From JAUREX01 sp964472135 (GTDB lineage: Bacteria; Pseudomonadota; Alphaproteobacteria; Rhodobacterales; Rhodobacteraceae): DNA of 46,845 bases. Shown here in pieces: positions 8,504-16,959 of the stretch (positions are counted from its first letter, which is position 1; every line of letters starts with the position of its first letter). The translations under genes were made by a program, and so were the position numbers. The stretch lies in the NCBI GenBank assembly GCA_964472135.1, contig CAYYJB010000012.1, positions 1 to 46,845 on the forward strand, in the 5' to 3' direction. A model generated the notes under the pieces. That model made no database searches and was not told the DNA's origin. It worked only from the letters and a program-made list of their open reading frames with translations.

Positions 8504-9850
8504 GTGTCTCTGACGCATACCGAGGGGGAATCGAACCGATCCGCGGCGCGGTTGCGCTGGCAGGCCAGCCAGGAGCATGGCCCGAGCCGGGCGCTGCTCG
8601 CGCGCGATGCCCAAGCATTCCTGCATCAGAGCCTTTCGAGCCCCTGCGTGCTGACAATCGCCCACGCCGAGGGGATCTGGATCGAGGATCTGGCTGGCCG
8701 GCGCTACATGGATTTCCACGGCAACTCCGTGCATCACATCGGCTATCGGCACCCCCGGCTGGTTGCGGCCCTCAAGGCACAGCTCGATGCGCTGACGTTT
8801 TCGCCACGGCGCTTCGCCAACGAGGTGGCAACAGAGCTTGCCGAACGCCTGGGGGCGCTCGCGCCGGGTGATCTCGGCAAGGTCCTGTTCACGACGGGCG
8901 GTTCGGATGCCGTCGAGGTCGCGCTGAAGATCGCCCGCGCCGCAACGGGGCGCTTCAAGACGCTGAGCTTCTGGGATGCCTTTCATGGGGCAGGCTTCGG
9001 CGCAGCGACAGTCGGCGGCGAGGCGACCTTTCGCAGCCATATCGCCGGGCCGCTGGTGCCTGGGGCGGAACATGTGGCGCCCTTCAACTGCTATCGCTGC
9101 GCCTACGGCCACGCCGGGCCAGAGACCTGCGCCCTCGCCTGCGCGCGGATGGTCGACTACGTCCTCGGCCGCGAAGGCGATGTCGCGGCGGTGATCGCCG
9201 AACCCATGCGCGCCGTGCCGGTCGTGCCGCCGCCGGGGTTCTGGGCGGCGGTCCGTGCCGCATGCGATCGCCACGGGGCACTGCTTATCTTCGACGAGAT
9301 CCCGACGGGTCTTGGCAAGACGGGGCGCGATTTCGCCTTTGAACACGACGACGTCGTGCCTGATATCGTGACCCTCGGCAAGGCGCTCGGCGGCGCGATG
9401 CTACCCATCGCGGCGGTCGTGGCGCGGCGCGACCTCGATGTATGCGGCGAATTCGCGGTCGGTCATTACACGCATGAGAAGAACCCGCTCACCGCGCGCG
9501 CCGCCCTCACCACCCTTGATATCCTGCGCGACGAGGGGCTGGCGGACCGGGCGGCAGAGCTTGGCCGCACCGCGATGGACAGGCTGCGCGACACGCTTGC
9601 CCGATGCCCCCATGTCGGCGACATCCGGGGGCGCGGCCTGATGTTCGGCGTCGAGATCGTGACCGATCGCGACAGCCGCACCCCCGATCCGGCACGGGCC
9701 GAGGCAATCTATTACCGCTGCCTCGATGCGGGCCTCAGCTTCAAGATCAGCGCGGGGGCGGTGCTGACCCTCTCGCCCCCGCTGGTGATCGCGGCATCCG
9801 ATCTCAACCGGGCGCTCGGGATCGTCGAGGATGCGATCCATGCCGCGTGA
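8504..9850 (+). CDS. pbfA: PLP-dependent (R)-1-hydroxy-2-aminoethylphosphonate ammonia-lyase-like enzyme (PbfA)
   Basis: A class III aminotransferase-fold protein of 448 residues from GTG at 8504. That start has GAGGGAAG seven bases upstream; an in-frame ATG at 8450 lies inside the previous gene and is less likely. The fold is complete: MDFHGNSVHHIGYRHPRL near residue 69, TTGGSDAVEVALKIAR at 130, FDEIPTGLGKTG with the cofactor Asp264, and the Schiff-base Lys293 in VTLGKALGGAMLP. PbfA of phosphonate clusters eliminates ammonia from (R)-1-hydroxy-2-aminoethylphosphonate to give phosphonoacetaldehyde. Assignment rests on overall resemblance plus the flanking AEP transporter and FAD oxidoreductase. 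A phosphonate transaminase is the main alternative. Confidence 0.8.
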   Translation: MSLTHTEGESNRSAARLRWQASQEHGPSRALLARDAQAFLHQSLSSPCVLTIAHAEGIWIEDLAGRRYMDFHGNSVHHIGYRHPRLVAALKAQLDALTFSPRRFANEVATELAERLGALAPGDLGKVLFTTGGSDAVEVALKIARAATGRFKTLSFWDAFHGAGFGAATVGGEATFRSHIAGPLVPGAEHVAPFNCYRCAYGHAGPETCALACARMVDYVLGREGDVAAVIAEPMRAVPVVPPPGFWAAVRAACDRHGALLIFDEIPTGLGKTGRDFAFEHDDVVPDIVTLGKALGGAMLPIAAVVARRDLDVCGEFAVGHYTHEKNPLTARAALTTLDILRDEGLADRAAELGRTAMDRLRDTLARCPHVGDIRGRGLMFGVEIVTDRDSRTPDPARAEAIYYRCLDAGLSFKISAGAVLTLSPPLVIAASDLNRALGIVEDAIHAA

Positions 9851-9856
9851 GCGATC

Positions 9857-10690
9857 TTGAGCGGCCTTGCCCTGGGGCTTGTCCTGTTTGCCGCACTCCT
9901 GCACGCAAGCTGGAACGCGATGGTGCGCGGGGGCAACGACCGGGCGCTCACACTGGCCGGAGTGGCGACAACCCATGCCCTCGTCGGCGCGGTCTTCATC
10001 GCCATATCCCCCCTGCCCGCGCCGGAAAGCCACCCCTGGCTCATCGTCTCGGCGCTGGTGCACTACCTCTATTACTGGCTGCTCTTTCGGGCCTATCGCG
10101 AAGGCGATCTGTCGCAGATCTATCCCGTATCGCGGGGCATGTCCCCCGCGCTCGTGACGCTCGGGGCCATGGTGCTGATCGGCGAGACGCTCGCGCCGGT
10201 GGGTCTCGCGGGCGTCGTGCTTGTGTCATGCGGGGTCGGGATACTCGCGCTCTCGGGCAAGGCCCGAGGGGGTGCGCCGCTATGGTTTGCGGTGGCGCTC
10301 GGGGTCGTGATCGCGCTCTATTCGGTTTCGGACGGGATCGGGATCAGGGCAAGCGGCAGCCTGCTGGGATACATGGGCTGGTTGTTCCTGTCCGAGGCAC
10401 TGGTTACGGCAACCGTCATGTGGCGGCGCGTAAGGCGGCGCGAAACCATGGCGCCGTCTGCGCTGGCACTGGGGATGATCGGCGGCATCTTTTCCGTCTC
10501 GGCCTATGGGATCGTGCTTTATGTCAAGACGATCGCCCCGATCGGCGCGGTCTCTGCGGTGCGGGAATCGAGCGTCATATTCGCGGCTCTGATCGGGGTC
10601 ACGATTTTCGGCGAGCGTCCGGTCGGCTTGCGCCTCATGGCGGCGGGGATCGTCGCGGCGGGCGTCATCGCACTCGCGGCGGGGGGATGA
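9857..10690 (+). CDS. EamA/DMT-family transporter
   Basis: A 277-residue protein with about ten hydrophobic segments in two EamA repeats. The first runs from LALGLVLFAALLHASWNAMV and the second starts near APLWFAVALGVVIALYSV. The best start is TTG at 9857, six bases after the pbfA stop codon; no good ATG exists nearby. It is the last gene of the first transcription block. DMT proteins move amines, amino acids or drugs. In this context it might export an amine or aldehyde by-product, or take up an additional phosphonate. No substrate can be read from the sequence. Confidence 0.82.
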   Translation: MSGLALGLVLFAALLHASWNAMVRGGNDRALTLAGVATTHALVGAVFIAISPLPAPESHPWLIVSALVHYLYYWLLFRAYREGDLSQIYPVSRGMSPALVTLGAMVLIGETLAPVGLAGVVLVSCGVGILALSGKARGGAPLWFAVALGVVIALYSVSDGIGIRASGSLLGYMGWLFLSEALVTATVMWRRVRRRETMAPSALALGMIGGIFSVSAYGIVLYVKTIAPIGAVSAVRESSVIFAALIGVTIFGERPVGLRLMAAGIVAAGVIALAAGG

Positions 10691-10785
10691 GGCCAGACAA
10701 AACCGCCCGATCTTCACAAATATGAACTTGCCTTGCGTTGGCGAATTCCACACTCTCATTCGGGGCGTGTGAAGACGGAGAGCCT

Positions 10786-10807
10786 TATCGGCTTCTTCGA
10801 TCCGATA
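10786..10807. promoter_or_regulatory. Intergenic dyad before phnS
   Basis: The 188-bp gap 10691-10878 separates the enzyme block from the transporter genes. It is less G+C-rich than its surroundings and contains the dyad TATCGG (10786-10791) / CCGATA (10802-10807) plus a small CGGC/GCCG hairpin at 10832-10844. A separate promoter for phnSTU is likely here, but no convincing -35/-10 pair could be fixed. Confidence 0.3.
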
Positions 10808-10878
10808 GCAAACACGGACCAAATCAAAGAACGGCATAAAGCCGCACTACTTTTCAACACCTGACAGGGGCAAAAGCC

Positions 10879-11898
10879 ATGATGATGAAAATCCCGGGAA
10901 CAGCGGCCACCCTTGCCGCGGTGCTGCTGGCCACGACCGCGTGGTCGCAGACCGAACTGACGGTCTACAGCGCCATCGAAGCCGAAGATCTCGAAAAATA
11001 CGCCGCGAAATTCAACGAAGACCACCCGGACATCAAGATCAACTGGGTCAGGGATTCGACCGGCGTCGTTACCGCCAAGCTGCTCGCCGAAAAGAACAAC
11101 CCGGTAGCAGACGTGATCTGGGGGCTGGCCGCGACCTCGCTGCTCGTGCTCAAGACCGAGGGGATGCTTGAGCCCTACGCGCCCGCGGGGCTCGAACGGC
11201 TGGATGCGAAGTTCCGCGACAGCGACACCCCGCCGGCCTGGGTCGGCATGGATGCCTGGGCGGCGGCGATCTGCTTCAACACCGTCGAAGCCGCGAAATA
11301 TGGCCTGACCGCCCCGACAAGCTGGAAGGATCTGACCGACCCGCAATACAAGGGGCACATCGTGATGCCGAACCCCGCCTCGTCGGGGACAGGGTTCCTC
11401 GATGTCTCGAGCTGGCTTCAGCTCTTTGGCGAAGAGGAGGGCTGGAAATACATGGATGCCCTGCACGAGAACATCAAGGAATACCAGCATTCGGGCTCCA
11501 AGCCGTGCCGCCATGCCGGTGCGGGCGAATCCGTGATCGGGATCTCGTTCGAATTCCGGGCCGCGCGCACCAAGCGCGACGGCGCCCCGATCGACATCAT
11601 CGTGCCTTCCGAAGGGATCGGCTGGGACATGGAGGCCACGGCTATCGTCGCGGGTACCGCAAACCTCGAGGCCGCCCAGACGCTGGTTGATTGGTCCGTG
11701 TCGGACAAGGCGATGGAGATGTACAGCGAAGGCTACGCTCTGGTCGCCGTCCCGTCCATGTCGCGGCCGCTCGAGCATCTGCCGGTCGATTTCTCATCGC
11801 GGCTCATCGCGAACGATTTCGAGTGGGCGGCGAACAACCGTGCGGCCATTCTGGACGAATGGACCAAGCGCTACGACGGAAAATCCGAGGCGCGCTGA
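10879..11898 (+). CDS. phnS: 2-aminoethylphosphonate ABC transporter, periplasmic binding protein
   Basis: A 339-residue periplasmic solute-binding protein of the iron/phosphonate (type 2) fold. The signal peptide MMMKIPGTAATLAAVLLATT ends near Ala-Trp-Ser before QTELTVYSAIEAED. Features of the PhnS group include the segment VADVIWGLAATSLLVLKTEGM and the ligand-loop sequence MPNPASSGTGFLDVSSWLQL. It delivers aminoethylphosphonate or a derivative to the PhnT/PhnU importer encoded next. The ATG is preceded by GACAGGGG. The assignment to phosphonate rather than ferric iron or putrescine rests on family resemblance and on the upstream pbfA-like gene. Confidence 0.87.
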   Translation: MMMKIPGTAATLAAVLLATTAWSQTELTVYSAIEAEDLEKYAAKFNEDHPDIKINWVRDSTGVVTAKLLAEKNNPVADVIWGLAATSLLVLKTEGMLEPYAPAGLERLDAKFRDSDTPPAWVGMDAWAAAICFNTVEAAKYGLTAPTSWKDLTDPQYKGHIVMPNPASSGTGFLDVSSWLQLFGEEEGWKYMDALHENIKEYQHSGSKPCRHAGAGESVIGISFEFRAARTKRDGAPIDIIVPSEGIGWDMEATAIVAGTANLEAAQTLVDWSVSDKAMEMYSEGYALVAVPSMSRPLEHLPVDFSSRLIANDFEWAANNRAAILDEWTKRYDGKSEAR

Positions 11899-11966
11899 AC
11901 TTCCGCCGGGGCGGGCGGGGCGCATGCCCTGCCCGCCGACCCCTCGCGCCACAGGCAAAGACCGTC

Positions 11967-13055
11967 ATGACCGACCGGACCCCGGCCGAACCGCCCTTTC
12001 TCGAGATCCGGAATCTCTGGAAGGCCTTCGGCGATTTCATCGCGTTGCGCGACATCAACCTCGAGATCCGGCAGGGCGAATTCGTCTGTTTCCTGGGGCC
12101 TTCCGGCTGCGGCAAGACCACCTTGCTGCGCGCGATCGCCGGGCTTGACCTGCAAAGCCGGGGCACGATCCTGCAGGCGGGCAGGGATATCTCCAGCCTG
12201 CCGGCCTCGAGACGCGACTATGGCATCGTGTTCCAGTCCTACGCCCTCTTTCCCAACCTCACGGTCGAGAGCAACATCGCGTTCGGCCTCGAAAATATCG
12301 GCCGTCCGAGGGCAGAGGTGCGAGCGCGAGTGGCCGAGTTGCTGGCGCTCGTGGGGCTGGCCGACCAGGGCACGAAGTATCCCGCGCAACTCTCGGGCGG
12401 CCAGCAGCAGCGCATCGCGCTTGCGCGGGCGATCGCGATCCGGCCCGGCCTTCTGCTCCTCGATGAGCCGCTCTCGGCGCTCGACGCGAAGGTGCGGGTG
12501 CACCTGCGCCACGAGATCAAGGAATTGCAGCGCAAGCTCGGCGTGACCACCATCATGGTGACGCATGATCAGGAAGAGGCGCTGGCGATGGCGGACCGGA
12601 TCGTGGTGATGAATGATGGCGTGATCGAACAGATCGGCACCCCGATCGACGTCTACCGCAACCCGGCGACCATCTTTGTCGCGGATTTCATCGGCGAGAC
12701 GAACAAGTTCGACTCAAGGCTCGGCGAGGGTCGCGTGCATGTCGAGGGGCTGGTCCTCGAGGCCGCCAACCTGAACCATGACGAGACGCTCGCGACCACG
12801 GTCGCGATCCGGCCCGAGGATATCCTGCCGGTCGCCGCCGATTCCCCCGTGGGCGGCAACCGCCTGCTGGCGCAGGTCGCGGACATGGAGTTCCTCGGCT
12901 CTTTCTGGCGGTGTCATCTTCGTGTCGGGCGGGCGAACCTGATCGCCAACTTCTCGATGAATGCGGTGCGCCGTTTCGGAATCGGGGCCGGGTGCCTGCA
13001 GACGGTCGAAATCCCGCCCGAGCGCGTCCTGCTCTTTGCGGGTTCCCCGCGATGA
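11967..13055 (+). CDS. phnT: 2-aminoethylphosphonate ABC transporter, ATP-binding protein
   Basis: A 362-residue ABC ATPase of the spermidine/iron/phosphonate group. Walker A is GPSGCGKTT (residues 44-52), the signature is LSGGQQQR (142-149), Walker B is LLLLDEP (162-168) and the H-loop is in MVTHDQEEAL. A TOBE-like domain follows from about residue 250 (IGETNKFDSRLGEG) and probably contacts the permease or a regulator. ATG at 11967 was chosen because longer in-frame extension runs into the previous gene. The stop overlaps the permease start (ATGA), so the two are translationally coupled. Confidence 0.9.
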   Translation: MTDRTPAEPPFLEIRNLWKAFGDFIALRDINLEIRQGEFVCFLGPSGCGKTTLLRAIAGLDLQSRGTILQAGRDISSLPASRRDYGIVFQSYALFPNLTVESNIAFGLENIGRPRAEVRARVAELLALVGLADQGTKYPAQLSGGQQQRIALARAIAIRPGLLLLDEPLSALDAKVRVHLRHEIKELQRKLGVTTIMVTHDQEEALAMADRIVVMNDGVIEQIGTPIDVYRNPATIFVADFIGETNKFDSRLGEGRVHVEGLVLEAANLNHDETLATTVAIRPEDILPVAADSPVGGNRLLAQVADMEFLGSFWRCHLRVGRANLIANFSMNAVRRFGIGAGCLQTVEIPPERVLLFAGSPR

Positions 13056-15070
13056 CGGCGGCCCCGACCGGGATTCAGGCCCTTCCGCCCGGTCGCGAGG
13101 TGCGGATGAACCTCGACCGTGACGCCTGGATCAAGCGGTTCTTCGTGATCGTGATCGGGCTCTACCTTGTCGGCGCGCTTGCCCTGCCGCTGTCGACGAT
13201 GCTGTCGAAATCATTTGTCACCTACCGCTTCGACCTCTCGCGCTACGAGGTGATCCGATCGGATGCCGCCGGCAACTGGGGCGAGATCCGTAATCTGGCC
13301 GAGTTGAACGCCGAGATCGGCAAGTTTTCGCCCGACGATCTGCGCAGCAACGTCAACGGCCGCCTCGCCCCGAGCGAGCTGTTCGCGGATTTCAGCTTTC
13401 GCAGCCCCGAACGCTGGAGATTCCGCAGCACGGACCCCGACGCGCGCTATCTGGTCGGGCTTGAGCTGAGCCGCTCGAACGACTGGATCGAACTCGACAG
13501 CAACACCTTCCGCCGCGTCAACATTCGGCCCATGCCCGCAACGGGCCTTGAGAATTACGTCGCCTATTTCACCAACCCCTCCCTCTCCGGGTCGATCGAG
13601 AACTCGCTCACGGTCGCGTTCATCAGCACGGCCCTTACCCTCGTGCTGGCGTTCGGATTTGCCTATGCGATCAACCGCAGCTGCATTCCCTTCAAGGGCG
13701 CCTTCAGGCTCGTCGCCATGATGCCGATCCTCGTCCCCTCCCTGTTGCCGGGGATCGCGCTCGTCTACATGTTCGGCACGCAGGGTTACCTCACGCCGCT
13801 GCTTCTTGGCGAAAGTATCTATGGACCGATCGGGATCGTGATCGGCTCTGCCTTCTTCACCTTTCCGCATGCCTTCATCATCATCTCGACCGCGCTCTCG
13901 ATCGCCGACCAGCGCCAGTACGAGGCGGCGGAATCTCTCCGCGCGAGCAGTTGGCGGACTTTCTGGACCGTGACGATCCCCGGCGCGCGCTATGGTCTGA
14001 TCTCGGCCGCGTTCGTCACCTTCACCCTCGTGATCACCGATTTCGGCCTGCCAAAGGTGATCGGCGGCCAATACAGCGTGCTCGCGGTAGAGATCTACAA
14101 GCAGGTCATCGGACAGCAGAACTTCGAGATGGGGGCGGTCGTCTCGGTGTTATTGCTCATCCCGGCGGTGCTGGCCTTTGTTGTCGATCGGATCGTGACA
14201 CGGCGTCAGGTCTCGCTCCTGTCGTCACGCTCGGTGCCGTTTCAACCAAGGCCGGACGCGGTCGCAGACCGTTTCTGGCTTGGCTGGTGCATTGTCGTCG
14301 CGATCTTCATCATCAGCATCATCGCCACCTGCCAGGCAGCCGCGCTGATCCGTTTCTGGCCCTATGACCTGAGCGTGACGCTCGCCAACTACGATTTCAA
14401 CAGGATGGATGGCGGCGGCTGGGCGGCCTACTGGAATTCGCTGAAGATGGCGGGGTGGACGGCCATGGCGGGGACGCTGATCGTCTTTACCGGTGCCTAC
14501 ATGGTCGAGAAGATCGACGGCTTTCGCGTCGGGCGCAACCTGTTCCAGTTCCTCGCCATGCTGCCGATGGCCATACCGGGCATGGTGCTCGGGCTTGCCT
14601 ACATCTTCTTCTTCAATGACCCCGCGAACCCGGCGCATGCGATCTACGGCACGATGACGATCCTGGTGGTCTCGACCGTGACGCATTTCTACACGGTCGG
14701 CCATCTGACCGCGATGACGGCGCTGAAGCAGATCGACGCCGAATTCGAACCGGTCGCAAGTTCTCTGCGTCAGCCGTTCTGGCGCCTGTTCGGTCGCGTG
14801 ACGGTCCCCGTCTGTCTGCCTGCGATCCTCGACATCTCGATCTACATGTTCGTCAACGCGATGACGACGGTCTCGGCCGTGGTGTTCCTCTATTCGACCA
14901 AGACGGCGCTCGCCTCGGTCGCGGTCCTCAACATGGACGATGCGGGCACGATCGCGCCGGCGGCGGCGATGGGCATGATGATCTTCTACACCAATGCCAC
15001 GGCGCGGATCCTGCACGCCGCGGCCTCTCGGCGCATCATGCGGCGCACTCAGGCCTGGCGGACGCGCTGA
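13052..15070 (+). CDS. phnU: 2-aminoethylphosphonate ABC transporter, fused double permease
   Basis: A 672-residue inner-membrane protein containing two complete permease units, so no separate phnV is needed. Each half has an EAA-type ATPase-contact loop: AAESLRASSWRTFWTVTIP in the first half and VASSLRQPFWRLFGRVTVP in the second. Between the first membrane helix (about residues 30-50) and the first permease domain lies a roughly 120-residue polar, probably periplasmic insertion, starting TYRFDLSRYEVIRSDAAGN. That is longer than is usual for FbpB-type fused permeases. It overlaps phnT by 4 bp. Confidence 0.87.
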   Translation: MTAAPTGIQALPPGREVRMNLDRDAWIKRFFVIVIGLYLVGALALPLSTMLSKSFVTYRFDLSRYEVIRSDAAGNWGEIRNLAELNAEIGKFSPDDLRSNVNGRLAPSELFADFSFRSPERWRFRSTDPDARYLVGLELSRSNDWIELDSNTFRRVNIRPMPATGLENYVAYFTNPSLSGSIENSLTVAFISTALTLVLAFGFAYAINRSCIPFKGAFRLVAMMPILVPSLLPGIALVYMFGTQGYLTPLLLGESIYGPIGIVIGSAFFTFPHAFIIISTALSIADQRQYEAAESLRASSWRTFWTVTIPGARYGLISAAFVTFTLVITDFGLPKVIGGQYSVLAVEIYKQVIGQQNFEMGAVVSVLLLIPAVLAFVVDRIVTRRQVSLLSSRSVPFQPRPDAVADRFWLGWCIVVAIFIISIIATCQAAALIRFWPYDLSVTLANYDFNRMDGGGWAAYWNSLKMAGWTAMAGTLIVFTGAYMVEKIDGFRVGRNLFQFLAMLPMAIPGMVLGLAYIFFFNDPANPAHAIYGTMTILVVSTVTHFYTVGHLTAMTALKQIDAEFEPVASSLRQPFWRLFGRVTVPVCLPAILDISIYMFVNAMTTVSAVVFLYSTKTALASVAVLNMDDAGTIAPAAAMGMMIFYTNATARILHAAASRRIMRRTQAWRTR

Positions 15071-15277
15071 TGAACGCCATCCCTGTCCCCGCCCCGACGC
15101 GGGGTGTTGCCCGCCGGGCCGATGACCGCCATCTCGGGCCCCGAGACCGCCGAGCGCCGGCTGATCGCGATCATGCGCGATCACTTCCGGGGTGACACCC
15201 GGATATGGCCCGGCCGGACGAAACCCGCCAAGGCCGCGCCCTTCAGGCGCAACAGGCAGATACCGCCACCCAGCCGA
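15071..15277. other. Intergenic stretch with a possible broken gene start
   Basis: This lies between convergent phnU and the HAD-phosphatase gene. A rightward frame from ATG 15122 (MTAISGPETAERRLIAIMRD) has protein-like composition for about 45 codons but then runs antisense through the phosphatase gene. A second ATG frame at 15070 closes after about 40 codons. I do not recognise either. They may be the stump of a gene cut when the block was assembled. A CCCCG/CGGGG mini-hairpin at 15092-15104 may act as terminator for phnU. Confidence 0.3.
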
Positions 15278-16186
15278 TCAGGTCGTGGGCACCATCACAT
15301 CGGGCACGATGCCCGAGGCCGCGATGAAGGGAAGGGGGTCGCAGCCCTTGAGGATGCCGTGCCCGGTCACGAGCACCGCGCCCATCCCGGCCGCCCGGCC
15401 GCCGAGGATGTCGGTGTGCAGTGTGTCGCCGACCATCGCAAGCCGCCCGGGCGGCAGCCCGGCGCGCGCGGCCGCGACCGCGAAGGCGCTCGCGTAGGGT
15501 TTGCCGAACCAGTGCACCTCGGGCGCGAGCCCCGCATCGATGAGATCATGGGCGAAGAACCCGGGCTCGACCGACAGCCCACCCTCGCGCGGGGCGACGA
15601 GGTCGGGGTTCGCGACGACGAGCGGCCGTGGCCGGCGCCGGAGCGCCTCGGCCAGCCGCGCCTGCAGCGCCGTCGTCCAGCGCGCGGTCGAGAGGAAGAG
15701 AAAGCCGTCCGCGTGCTCGAACGCCTCGGGCTGGTCGATGGCGCTGACGACCCCAGCGGGCAGATCCCCGAACCGGTCGCCCTCGGCCGCGAGCGCCGCC
15801 CAGACGGCACCCGGCGCGATGGCCGCAAGATGCATCGCCGCGACATCGCGCGACGAGACGACCTCTTCGGGCGCGAAATCGAAGCCCATGCGCCGGAACT
15901 TCGCCACCGCCGCCGCATGCGGATATGAGGCCGCATTGGTCAGGACAACCAGCCGTCGCCCCGTCCGCCGCAACGCCGCCATGCGCGCGACCGCGCCGGG
16001 GATCGGCGAGTCGCCCACGTTCAGCACCCCGAAGGCATCGAGCACGAAGCCGTCCCAGCGCCCCGCCACCGCGCCAAGGTCGGGCGCAACCTCGGGGGCC
16101 TCGGCAAAGGTGGCGGCAGGCAGGCGGTCGCGGATCCTTTCGTAGCGGGCAAAGGCTGCGGCCGCGTCGCGCGGGGCCTCAGACAC
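15278..16186 (-). CDS. HAD-superfamily subclass IIA phosphatase (AraL/NagD-like)
   Basis: A 302-residue HAD-IIA hydrolase, probably acting on a small phosphorylated polyol. The motifs appear in order: motif I LDAFGVL with nucleophile Asp50, motif II VVLTNAASYP, motif III lysine in HWFGKPYASAF, and motif IV MVGDTLHTDILGG. In motif I the second aspartate of the usual DxD pair is Phe52, a substitution of the kind seen in the alphaproteobacterial hypothetical HAD-IIA subgroup. It starts at GTG 16186 and overlaps the SDR stop codon by 8 bp. It ends the leftward operon. B. subtilis pairs a HAD-IIA phosphatase (AraL) with a glycerol-1-phosphate dehydrogenase (AraM) in the same way. Confidence 0.85.
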   Translation of the reverse strand: MSEAPRDAAAAFARYERIRDRLPAATFAEAPEVAPDLGAVAGRWDGFVLDAFGVLNVGDSPIPGAVARMAALRRTGRRLVVLTNAASYPHAAAVAKFRRMGFDFAPEEVVSSRDVAAMHLAAIAPGAVWAALAAEGDRFGDLPAGVVSAIDQPEAFEHADGFLFLSTARWTTALQARLAEALRRRPRPLVVANPDLVAPREGGLSVEPGFFAHDLIDAGLAPEVHWFGKPYASAFAVAAARAGLPPGRLAMVGDTLHTDILGGRAAGMGAVLVTGHGILKGCDPLPFIAASGIVPDVMVPTT

Positions 16187-16955
16187 TCGAATAGCCCCCT
16201 TCGATCATCATGATCGCACCGTTGACAAGCGCAGAGGCCGGCGAGGCGAGATAGAGCGCCATGTCCGCGATCTCGACCGGCTCGCCAAAGCGCCGGGCGG
16301 GGGTTGCGGCGATGAAGGGCGCGCTCTTCTCTTCGGGGCCCCAGACCTCGCGGCCCATCGGCGTCAGCACCACCGTCGGGCAGATCGCGTTCACCTGCAC
16401 ATTGTGCCGCGCCCATTCGGCGCAGAGCGATTTCGTCAGCGCATTGAGCCCGCCCTTCGAGCTCGCATAGGCCGCGTGATCCTCGAGCGCGATGACGCCC
16501 GTCTGCGAGGAGATCATGATGATCTTGCCCCAGCGCTGCGCGATCATCCCCGGCGCGAGCGTCCGGGAAAGCAGGAAGGGCGCCCGCAGGTTGACGGCGA
16601 AGGTCCGGTCCCATGTCTCGGTGTCAAGCTCGGTCGCCGGCGCCACCAGCGCCACGCCCGCGGCGTTCACGAGGATGTCGATCGTGCCCCATGCCGCGAG
16701 TGCTGCCTGCGCCGCCGCGACCGGCCCCTCGCGCGTCTCGAGATCGGCCTCGAGCACGAGGCAGCGCCGCCCCTTCCCCCTGACGGCCGCGGCCGTGGCC
16801 TCAAGCCCCGCGCGGTCGCGCGCGACCGCGACGATGTCTGCGCCCGCATCGGCGAACACCGCGCAGATCTCTGCGCCGATGCCCTTGGAGGCGCCCGTCA
16901 CCAGCGCCTTGCGCCCCTCGAGCGCGAAGCGCCCGACCCACTCGCCCCGGCTCAC
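16179..16955 (-). CDS. Short-chain dehydrogenase/reductase, probable polyol dehydrogenase
   Basis: A classical 258-residue SDR. The cofactor motif is TGASKGIG (residues 20-27), the structural motif NAAG is at 97-100, and the catalytic residues are Ser in IMISS plus Tyr163 and Lys167 in YASSK. The ending YLASPASALVNGAIMMIEGG is typical of the family. Relatives oxidise sugar alcohols or reduce ketoses. The locus encodes a carbohydrate importer and kinases, so a sugar-alcohol substrate is likely, but it cannot be named. GTG start at 16955, 4 bp after the SIS gene stop. Confidence 0.87.
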   Translation of the reverse strand: MSRGEWVGRFALEGRKALVTGASKGIGAEICAVFADAGADIVAVARDRAGLEATAAAVRGKGRRCLVLEADLETREGPVAAAQAALAAWGTIDILVNAAGVALVAPATELDTETWDRTFAVNLRAPFLLSRTLAPGMIAQRWGKIIMISSQTGVIALEDHAAYASSKGGLNALTKSLCAEWARHNVQVNAICPTVVLTPMGREVWGPEEKSAPFIAATPARRFGEPVEIADMALYLASPASALVNGAIMMIEGGYSSV

Positions 16956-16959
16956 CGCC

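Noticed and set aside
15286..15294. TGGGCACCA, identical to the last nine bases of tRNA-Leu(CAG), as a possible right attachment site of an island
   Set aside because: Nine bases are too few to be convincing, and they lie inside the 3' end of the HAD-phosphatase gene. No integrase gene is present.
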